19,345 bases of DNA from an uncultured Clostridia bacterium (GTDB taxonomy: Bacteria; Bacillota; Clostridia; Christensenellales; Aristaeellaceae), in contig CAKUAV010000040.1 of the NCBI GenBank assembly GCA_934636425.1, positions 1-19,345 on the forward strand, given 5' to 3'. Shown here piece after piece: positions 13,591 through 19,345 of this stretch (its first letter is position 1; each line of letters begins with the position of its first letter). The translations under genes and the position numbers were made by a program. The notes beneath the pieces are model-generated. The model saw only the letters and a list, made by a program, of their open reading frames with translations, was not told where the DNA came from and ran no database searches.

Positions 13591-15707
13591 AGCATCTGGA
13601 AGCGCTCAGGCGGGAAATGGAAGCCCGGCCGGAGCAGAGCGGACGGCTGATGCGCGACGTCTATATGGCGCGCGGCTATGCTCGGCACATGGACGATGAA
13701 AACGCCATCGCGCGGGCGTACGCCATAGAGGCGCTGTTTGAGGACTGCCCCAAGCACGTCTACGACAGCGATCTGATCCTCGGCTCGATGGCCGATATGG
13801 TCGCGTTCGAGGGCGAGTACGACGAGGCCGAGTATAAGTGGGCGCGCTCGATCGTCTCCAGCTATGGCGAGAGGACGTTCATCACAAACAGCGACCACTA
13901 CGCGCCCGACTATGAGACGTTCCTGCGGGAGGGCGTGGACGGCACGCTCGAGCGCATTGACCGCTCCATGAAGGCCCATGAGGACGATCGCGACGCGCAG
14001 ATCTTTCTCAAGTCCGCCGCCATCGCCATGCGGGCGTTTTCGCGCTTCATAGAGGGCTTTGCCGCCGAGGCGCGGAAGAAGGGGCTGTATCAGGCCGCCG
14101 CCGTGTGCGAAAGGGTGGCGCACGCCGCGCCGGAAACGTTCCGCGAGGCGCTTCAGCTGATGTGGCTTGTTCACACGGCGTTTCTCTGCGAGGGACGCTA
14201 CGCCATGGCGATCGGCCGCATGGATCAGTTCCTCTATCCCTACTATAAGCGCGATGTCGAGGCGGGGCGGCTCACACAGGACGAGGCCTGCGAGCTGGTC
14301 GCCTGCACGCTCTACAAGATCGGCGAGCGGCGGCTCATGGGCGCGGACGACGTTGTGAACATCGCCATAGGCGGCGTGACGAAGACGGGCGAGAACGCGC
14401 TGAACGATTTGTCCTATGTGATTCTCCATGCCGTGGGCGCGTGCAACATTCCCGGGCCGAATCTCTCGGCGCGCATCCATTCGGGCATACCGGACGATTT
14501 CCTCGACGCGTGCCTGCGGGTCATCGGCACGGGGCTGGGCTATCCCGCGCTCATGAACGACGAGGTGAATATTCCGGCGCTGGCGCGGCACGGCTACGCC
14601 ATTGAGGACGCGCGCAATTACTGCATGGTGGGCTGCATTGAAAACTTCATTCAGGGCATGCAGCCGCCCTGGTCGGACGGGCGCTACAACATCCCCAAAT
14701 ACATCGAGCTGGCGCTCAACCGCGGCGTGTGCATGCTCACGGGCGTGAGGAAGGGGCCGGACACCGGCGATATCGCGTCGTTTGAGACGATGGACGATTT
14801 CATGCGTGCCTTCGAGACGCAGATGCGCTTCGGCGCGGCGGAGTATATGATGCGCTTCCGCAACGAAAACGAGCGCTACGATCGCAAAAAGTACATTTCG
14901 CCCTTCCTGAGCTGCTTCTGTAGAGACTGCATCGGCCGGGGACGGGACATAAACGACGGCGGCGCGGTGTATCCCTCCGTTCACGGCGCGGCCTGCATGG
15001 GCATAGGCACGGTGGCGGACAGCCTCGCGGCGATTGAAAAGCTGGTCTACGTCGATCATCGCATGACGCTCGAGGAGCTGCGCGACATTCTGGCGGCGAA
15101 TTTCGAGGGGCACGGCGCGGAGCGGCGCATGATGCTGGACGCGCCCAAATACGGCAACGGCGACGACTTTGTGGACAAATACGCCGTGTGGTATGTCGAA
15201 AAGACCGACGAGATATTCAGCCGCTATCGCACATGGGACGGCGGCGCAATCTACACGGGCATCGCCTCGAACACGTCGAATATCCCCGCCGGGCTGGAGG
15301 TGGCGGCCACGCCGGACGGGCGCGAGAGCGGCGAGCCGATGAGCGACGCGGCCTCGCCCATGCACGGGCGCGATCACGCCGGCCCCACGGCGGTGGTGCT
15401 CTCGGTCACGAAGCCGGATTACCGGCTGGTGTCCTGCGGCACTGTGCTCAATCAGAAGTTCAGCCCCTCGATGTTCGCGGACGAGGAAAAGCGCGGCCGC
15501 CTGCGCGCGCTCATCCGCGCCTATTTCGCGCGCGGCGGGCAGGAGATGCAGATCAACTCGGTCTCGCGCGAGACGCTGATCGACGCGATGAACCATCCCG
15601 CGGGCTATGAGAGCATGGTCGTGCGCGTGTCGGGCTTCAGCGCGTACTACACGGCGCTGGGCCGCGACGTGCAGGAGGACATACTCAAGCGCACAGAGCA
15701 CGAGTGA
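13587..15707 (+). CDS. Glycyl radical enzyme (pyruvate formate-lyase family), eliminase-like
   Basis: A 706-residue radical enzyme of the PFL superfamily. The thiyl-radical cysteine is Cys350 in NYCMVGCIEN, and Glu352 follows in a G-C-x-E motif. Dehydratases and lyases of the family (glycerol dehydratase, choline TMA-lyase, HypD) share this motif with Glu as acid/base, whereas PFL has adjacent cysteines. The glycyl radical site is Gly683 in VRVSGFSAYY, 23 residues from the C-terminus as expected. The protein is shorter than most members (roughly 750-850), mainly through a reduced N-terminus. The chemistry is therefore most likely radical elimination from a small polar substrate, which I cannot name. 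No radical-SAM activase is encoded in this window. GGAGGAG at about 13571-13577 and the ATGA overlap indicate translational coupling to the AraC gene. The enzyme implies strict anaerobiosis. Confidence 0.92.
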   Translation: MKHLEALRREMEARPEQSGRLMRDVYMARGYARHMDDENAIARAYAIEALFEDCPKHVYDSDLILGSMADMVAFEGEYDEAEYKWARSIVSSYGERTFITNSDHYAPDYETFLREGVDGTLERIDRSMKAHEDDRDAQIFLKSAAIAMRAFSRFIEGFAAEARKKGLYQAAAVCERVAHAAPETFREALQLMWLVHTAFLCEGRYAMAIGRMDQFLYPYYKRDVEAGRLTQDEACELVACTLYKIGERRLMGADDVVNIAIGGVTKTGENALNDLSYVILHAVGACNIPGPNLSARIHSGIPDDFLDACLRVIGTGLGYPALMNDEVNIPALARHGYAIEDARNYCMVGCIENFIQGMQPPWSDGRYNIPKYIELALNRGVCMLTGVRKGPDTGDIASFETMDDFMRAFETQMRFGAAEYMMRFRNENERYDRKKYISPFLSCFCRDCIGRGRDINDGGAVYPSVHGAACMGIGTVADSLAAIEKLVYVDHRMTLEELRDILAANFEGHGAERRMMLDAPKYGNGDDFVDKYAVWYVEKTDEIFSRYRTWDGGAIYTGIASNTSNIPAGLEVAATPDGRESGEPMSDAASPMHGRDHAGPTAVVLSVTKPDYRLVSCGTVLNQKFSPSMFADEEKRGRLRALIRAYFARGGQEMQINSVSRETLIDAMNHPAGYESMVVRVSGFSAYYTALGRDVQEDILKRTEHE

Positions 15708-15771
15708 GCAGGGCGCGCCATTCCTTGCGGACTGGGGAGGGCGGCGCATGGCGTTCAGGCTGAAGCTGCCC

Positions 15772-16279
15772 TCCGATGCGGCTGGTAACCGGCGCAGGCG
15801 GTGATTCTGCATGCGCGGGGCGCACTTCGCACGCAGGCGTGCAGCCTGGCGCTTGCAAAAAGGGCGGCGTGCGGCCTTTTTGCGGGACGCAGGCAATGAC
15901 GAGCCGCCGCGGCGCAGGACGGTTACGCTGAAGGCGCGTTCCGATGCGGCTGGTAACCGGCGCATGCGACGCTTCTGCATGCGCGGGGCGTACGTCGCAC
16001 GCAGGCGCGCAGCCTGGCGCCTGCAAAAAGGGCGGCGTGCGGTCTTTTCAGCGGGACGCAGGCAATGACGAGCCGCCGCGGCGCAGGACGCTTGCGCTGA
16101 AGGCGCGTTCCGATGCGGCTGGTAACCGGCGCAGGCGGTGATTCTGCATGTGCGGGGCGCACTTCGCACGCAGGCGCGCAGCCTGGCGCTTGCAAAAAGG
16201 GCGGCGTGCGGTCTTTTTTGCGGGACGCAGGCAATGACGAGCCGCCGCGGCGCAGGACGCTTGCGCTGAAGATGCGTTT
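15772..16279. repeat. Tandem array B: three units of 168-171 bp
   Basis: Units start at TCCGATGCGGCTGGTAACCG: 15772-15939 (168 bp), 15940-16108 (169 bp) and 16109-16279 (about 171 bp, then divergence). Upstream, 15756-15771 resembles the unit end. Each unit contains GCAAAAAGGGCGGCGTGCGG, a T run, GACGCAGGCAATGACGAGCC and GCCGCGGCGCAGGACG. Each therefore holds a hairpin with an A-rich 5' arm and a T-rich 3' arm. Because 169 is not a multiple of three, the frame does not persist from unit to unit, so the long open frames across it are not credible genes. It sits directly downstream of the glycyl radical enzyme, beginning 64 bases after its stop. Confidence 0.93.
15855..15883. terminator. Terminator-like hairpin in unit 1 of array B (bidirectional candidate)
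   Basis: GCAAAAAGG (15855-15863) pairs perfectly with CCTTTTTGC (15875-15883) across an 11-base loop. The T run lies in the stem, and the symmetric A/T arms could serve either strand. Slightly altered copies begin at 16023 and 16192, where the descending arm reads TCTTTTCAGC and TCTTTTTTGC. These would end the AraC/glycyl radical enzyme transcript. Confidence 0.5.
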
Positions 16280-16567
16280 TGCTGCTCTTGCGGACTGTGA
16301 AGAGAGCGGCGCAGGCGCGCATCGTGCGGCGGCTGAATCCGCTTTTGATCGGGAGGGCGATCTGCGGTTTCATGGCCGGATGCGAGCGATGGCGGGCTGA
16401 TTCCGTTCGCGGCGTTCGCGCGTTGCGCTTCCTGTGTCCTCGGGGGAGAGCGCCGTACAGGATTCACGCGCAGACGCGTCCCTGCGGCGCTGTTGAATCC
16501 GCATTCTGTTTCATGCGAAGGGACTTTATTCGTACGGCGCTTTGGCCGTACCTGAGCAATGACGAGA
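16280..16567. other. Non-coding stretch between array B and the dehydrogenase leader
   Basis: No gene or confident promoter seen. It contains two similar segments, GCGGCTGAATCCGC near 16329 and CGCTGTTGAATCCGC near 16488, and a 7-bp hairpin GTACGGC/GCCGTAC at about 16532-16551. The motif AGCAATGACGAG at about 16554-16565 resembles GGCAATGACGAG in array B, suggesting decayed array sequence. Confidence 0.5.
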
Positions 16568-16607
16568 CGCGCGCCGTGAGGAAGCGCTCCGGCGCGCGAC
16601 AAGGAGG
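16568..16607 (+). promoter_or_regulatory. Leader hairpin abutting the ribosome binding site of the MDR dehydrogenase
   Basis: CGCGCGCCG (16568-16576) pairs perfectly with CGGCGCGCG (16590-16598), a 9-bp all-GC stem with a 13-base loop. The Shine-Dalgarno AAGGAGG begins at 16601, two bases after the stem. It could limit ribosome access or protect the mRNA 5' end after processing; the role is inference. Confidence 0.5.
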
Positions 16608-16615
16608 ATAAATCT

Positions 16616-17725
16616 ATGACAACGGCAAAACTTGCGCTGTTTATGGGCGCGCACAAACCTTTTGAGATCCGCACATTTCCGGTGACTGAGCCCAGGGCGG
16701 GCATGGCGCGCATGACGCTCATTGCCAGCGGCGTCTGCGGCACGGATATGCACTTCATGACCGGACGCATACCGCTTGACGGCCCGCAGAACATCGGCCA
16801 TGAATTCGTCGGCAGGATCGATGCGATTTCTGAGGCCGACGCTCAGAAAACCGGCCTGCGCGCGGGCGACAATGTGATCGTGGACATCGCCTGCCCGTGC
16901 GGAAAATGCCCGCTCTGCCTTCAGGGCGACGACGCGAACTGCGTCCGGATGGGCGTGACCAACGAGGGCAATCCGCTGGAGGAGCCGCATTTCGTCGGCG
17001 GCTACGGCGAGGTGAATTTCACGCGCGCCGACAATCTGATCAGGATTCCCGCATCGATCGCGCCCGAAACGGCGGCGGTGTTCGCCTGCGCCGGGCCGAC
17101 GGCGCTGCACGCCTTCGAGCTGTCCCGCCGCGCCAACCGTCCGGTCGAAAAGATGAAGTCGGCGGTCGTGCAGGGGCTGGGGCCGGTCGGGCTGTTCGCC
17201 GCGATGTACCTAAAGAGCGTGGGCGTGGAGCGCGTAGCGGTGATCACCACGGGCAAAAACCCGAAGCGCGACGAGCTGGCGCGCGCGTTCGGCGCGGACG
17301 AGGTGTGGCGGCTCAACGAGCTGAGCGACGCGGAAATTGTCGAAAAGGCCAGGGCCATGGGGGACGGGCTGGGCGTCGAGCTGGTCTATGAGGCGAGCGG
17401 CAGCGTGAAGGCCGTGCCGCTGGGGCTGCAGCTTCTGCGCAACCGCGGCGTGTATCTGATCCCCGGGCAGTATTCCAACAGCGGCGAAGCGCCGATCATG
17501 CCGCAGCTGATCACGTTCAACGCGCTCCAGCTGATCGGCTCCTCGCAGTATTCGATGACCGATGTGCATCGCTATCTGGATTTCCTGACGGCGCATCCCG
17601 AGCTGCACGAGAAGATCAACGCGCTCATCACGCGCTATTCCGTGTCTGACGTGAATCGCGCGTTCGACGATATGGCGGCGGGACGCTGCGTCAAGGCGCT
17701 GCTTGTAAAGGAGGAAAACACATGA
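16616..17725 (+). CDS. Zinc-dependent alcohol/polyol dehydrogenase (MDR superfamily)
   Basis: A 369-residue cytoplasmic NAD(P)-dependent dehydrogenase of the sorbitol/threonine dehydrogenase type, oxidising an alcohol or reducing a carbonyl. Catalytic zinc ligands are Cys41 (GVCGTD) and His62-Glu63 (NIGHEFVG). The structural zinc site is Cys95, Cys98, Cys101 and Cys109 (C-x2-C-x2-C-x7-C). The Rossmann motif GLGPVG is at 187-192, and length matches the family. Substrate is not evident. AAGGAGG lies 8 bases before the ATG, with a GC hairpin just upstream. The stop overlaps the next gene's ATG. It follows the glycyl radical enzyme by about 900 bases of repeat DNA on the same strand, so a role in handling that enzyme's carbonyl product is possible but unproven. 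Confidence 0.9.
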   Translation: MTTAKLALFMGAHKPFEIRTFPVTEPRAGMARMTLIASGVCGTDMHFMTGRIPLDGPQNIGHEFVGRIDAISEADAQKTGLRAGDNVIVDIACPCGKCPLCLQGDDANCVRMGVTNEGNPLEEPHFVGGYGEVNFTRADNLIRIPASIAPETAAVFACAGPTALHAFELSRRANRPVEKMKSAVVQGLGPVGLFAAMYLKSVGVERVAVITTGKNPKRDELARAFGADEVWRLNELSDAEIVEKARAMGDGLGVELVYEASGSVKAVPLGLQLLRNRGVYLIPGQYSNSGEAPIMPQLITFNALQLIGSSQYSMTDVHRYLDFLTAHPELHEKINALITRYSVSDVNRAFDDMAAGRCVKALLVKEENT

Positions 17726-18852
17726 ACGATACAATGGAAGTCATTGGCCGGTATGAATCGCCCTCGTCGCAGACCGAGCGCTGGGGCTTTATGACGGCGG
17801 ACGGCGACGTCAAGAGCGCCGGTTCGTTCTCGACGGTGGAGACGCGCTTCTGCGACAAGTGGGTCAGGACGCTGCGCGTGGGCGGCGTGGCCACCGATCC
17901 GGAATACCGGCGCGGCGGCTATGTGCGCGCAATGATCGAAAAGAGCCTGCGCGAGGCGAAGGAGCGCGGCTGGGTCGTGGCGCTGCTGCACCCCTTCTCA
18001 TTCAATTATTACAGAAAATTCGGCTATGAGCGCGTCGCCGATCATCTGATCGTCGATCTGCCGATTGAAAAGCTCGGCCTTTATCCGCGCTGCCCCGACT
18101 TTGTGCGTGTCAGGACGCAGGCGCAGCAGCGGGACGTAATGCGGGTGTACGACGCGTTTTCGGCGGGGCGCAATGTGCTCACGCGCCGTCTGGACGCGGA
18201 GGCTTACCCGCTCAGCGCCAACATCGGCGCGGGCGTGACCTATCTTCACCATAACGAAGGCGGAGAACCCGACGCGTATCTCAAGCTGAGCATATCCAAG
18301 GAAATGGACGTCAATCATCTCTGCAACGGCGTATTGCGGGTTCAGGAGCTGGCTTACACCGACAAGGCGGCGCTGATCGCCGCGCTGGGCTTCCTGAGGA
18401 TGTTCGACGGCGAGGTGGACAGCGTTCACTTCGACAACATCGCCATGTCGCCCGAGGTCGACTGGGTCCTGAAGCACTATGTCCACGCGCGCTATCGGCT
18501 GCTGCCCGACATCATGGCGCGGATACTGGATACCGAGGCGCTTCTGCGCGCCAACCGCTATCCCGAATCGGCCGGCTGCTTTACGCTGCGCGTGACCGAC
18601 GAATATCATGTCGCGAGCGGCGCGTGGCGCGTGGCCTACGCCCATGCTCAGGCGCGGATCGAGCGGCTGGACGACAGCGCGGCGTGCGATCTCACGATGG
18701 ACGTGCGGCCGCTGGCCATGCTGCTCTATGGCGCGCTGACGGTCGACGCGCATTCGATCGCCTATCTGGACGGCGTGACGGTGAACGGCTCGGCGGAGGA
18801 CTTCCTGCGCGCCTTCCCGAAGAGGCCGTGCGGCATGTTCGAGCATTTCTGA
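17722..18852 (+). CDS. Eis-like GNAT N-acetyltransferase
   Basis: A 376-residue acetyl-CoA-dependent acyltransferase resembling the Eis family, which has two GNAT-like domains and a C-terminal sterol-carrier-like domain. The acetyl-CoA motif is VATDPEYRRGGYVRAMI (about 56-72), with the Eis-type HPFSFNYYRKFGYE at 90-103. The rest of the protein matches the expected length for the second GNAT and SCP2-like domains (the latter from about 280). The chain ends in Phe376; in mycobacterial Eis the terminal Phe carboxylate is the catalytic base. Family members acetylate aminoglycosides or protein/amine substrates, so resistance cannot be claimed. AAAGGAGG at 17707-17714 and an ATGA overlap couple it to the dehydrogenase gene. 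Confidence 0.87.
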   Translation: MNDTMEVIGRYESPSSQTERWGFMTADGDVKSAGSFSTVETRFCDKWVRTLRVGGVATDPEYRRGGYVRAMIEKSLREAKERGWVVALLHPFSFNYYRKFGYERVADHLIVDLPIEKLGLYPRCPDFVRVRTQAQQRDVMRVYDAFSAGRNVLTRRLDAEAYPLSANIGAGVTYLHHNEGGEPDAYLKLSISKEMDVNHLCNGVLRVQELAYTDKAALIAALGFLRMFDGEVDSVHFDNIAMSPEVDWVLKHYVHARYRLLPDIMARILDTEALLRANRYPESAGCFTLRVTDEYHVASGAWRVAYAHAQARIERLDDSAACDLTMDVRPLAMLLYGALTVDAHSIAYLDGVTVNGSAEDFLRAFPKRPCGMFEHF

Positions 18853-18874
18853 TTGCGCAAAACAGCATAATTGA

Positions 18875-19345
18875 GGCGCTCCGTCCGAACAGGGCGGAGC
18901 GCCGCAGTCTGCAAAAAATCTTGACAGCATGGCAAACGGGGAGGCAAGCTCCCGCCAGACGCCATCTTTTTCCTGCTTTGCGCTGGAAATGGGATTTTCC
19001 GCTGCAAAAAAACGTCCTGCCCGCCGCACGCGCTGTCGTGTACGATTGAAAACTCGAGAGGATTCCAACCCTCTCGAGCCTTCCGATGGTTTTCGGGCAG
19101 TCTGGGCGCTCCGTCCGAACAGGGCGGCGCGCCTCAGCTTGCAAAAAGATATTGACAGCATGGCAAACGGGGAGGCAATCTCCCCGCCAGAGGCCATCTT
19201 TTTCCAGCTTTGCGCTGGAAATGGGATTTTCCGCTGCAAAAAAACGTCCTGCCCGCCGCACGCGCTGCCGTGTACGATTGAAAACTCGAGAGGATTCCAA
19301 CCCTCTCGAGCCTTCCGATGGTTTTCGGGCAGTCTGGGCGCTCCG
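18875..19345. repeat. Tandem array C: two full units of 230-232 bp, third begins at window edge
   Basis: Units start at GGCGCTCCGTCCGAACAGGG: 18875-19104 (230 bp), 19105-19336 (232 bp), and 19337 onward (cut). Each holds, in order, an opening hairpin (perfect 9-bp GGCGCTCCG/CGGAGCGCC in unit 1, degraded in unit 2), TTGACAGCATGGCAAACGGG with a GGGGAG/CTCCCC hairpin, GGAAATGGGATTTTCC, GCCCGCCGCACGCGCTG, and a perfect CTCGAGAGG/CCTCTCGAG hairpin, ending CAGTCTGG. It starts 23 bases after the GNAT stop. The last half matches 1510-1635 in block order. No gene is seen in it. Confidence 0.93.
19049..19078 (-). terminator. Minus-strand terminator-like hairpin in array C, unit 1
   Basis: The stem CTCGAGAGG (19053-19061) with CCTCTCGAG (19070-19078) is followed, read on the minus strand, by TTTTC (19052-19048). 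It suits transcription arriving from the right. The same structure recurs at 19285-19310 with its own T run. Confidence 0.5.

Noticed and set aside
12275..16279. CRISPR array suspected from the direct repeats
   Set aside because: Units are 144-171 bp and repeat along their whole length, with no short repeat/unique spacer alternation and no cas genes.
13524..16373. Very long minus-strand open frame (949 codons) opposite the glycyl radical enzyme and array B
   Set aside because: The plus strand encodes an unmistakable enzyme with both radical motifs. The minus frame is low-complexity Arg/Ala/His sequence and runs through non-coding tandem repeats.
18921..18945. TTGACA inside array C units as a promoter -35
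   Set aside because: No -10-like hexamer occurs 16-18 bases downstream in either unit.
17998..19239. Minus-strand open frame (413 codons) entering array C
   Set aside because: Half lies antisense to the GNAT gene and half in tandem repeat DNA, giving a repeated peptide that merely mirrors the 230-bp unit.

Overview
The window looks like chromosomal DNA from a Gram-positive, strictly anaerobic Firmicute, probably a GC-rich gut Clostridia lineage. The Shine-Dalgarno sequences are strong (AAGGAGG, AGGAGG) and the promoters are sigma-A type. There is a clostridial-style LUD protein with a Cys-rich tail, secreted proteins with BspA-type leucine-rich and peptidoglycan-binding domains, and an oxygen-sensitive glycyl radical enzyme. 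The lineage is inference; no rRNA or other phylogenetic marker is present beyond a fragment of lepA.

Layout. (1) 1-1170: the 5' end of lepA (minus strand) diverges from a LUD-domain gene, with two back-to-back promoters between them. (2) 1171-1661: a 160-bp MITE-like element with perfect terminal inverted repeats and TTAA flanks directly abuts the LUD stop codon. It is followed by two identical terminator hairpins that bracket a hairpin-rich repeat unit. (3) 1694-8247: a promoter and two cotranscribed genes for large secreted proteins. One is a chimeric multidomain class-3 lipase-like protein, the other a leucine-rich-repeat/discoidin-like protein. Both carry a peptidoglycan-binding module. 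(4) 8342-12242: a promoter, a long FAD-dependent oxidoreductase with a degenerate second Rossmann domain, and a closely spaced FliB-type cysteine-cluster protein. (5) 12275-15707: a tandem repeat array, then an AraC-family regulator (probable TTG start) overlapping by ATGA a glycyl radical enzyme with a GCIE active-site motif. (6) 15708-16615: a second tandem array carrying terminator-like hairpins and an untranslated leader. (7) 16616-18852: a zinc-dependent MDR dehydrogenase overlapping by ATGA an Eis-like GNAT acetyltransferase. (8) 18875-19345: a third tandem array, running off the right edge.

How the genes work together. The two secreted proteins probably act at the cell wall. The AraC regulator very likely controls the glycyl radical enzyme. 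The enzyme's C-x-E motif points to the eliminase/dehydratase side of the family, and its radical-SAM activase must be encoded elsewhere. The MDR dehydrogenase could process a carbonyl product of that reaction, but a repeat array lies between them, so this is only a proposal.

The most unusual features are the intergenic repeats. There are three separate tandem arrays (periods about 145, 168-171 and 230-232 bp) and a degenerate relative of the third at 1351-1661. Other features worth attention are the AT-rich lipase half of an otherwise GC-rich gene, the duplicated Cys/His module around its peptidoglycan-binding domain, and the orphan glycyl radical enzyme.
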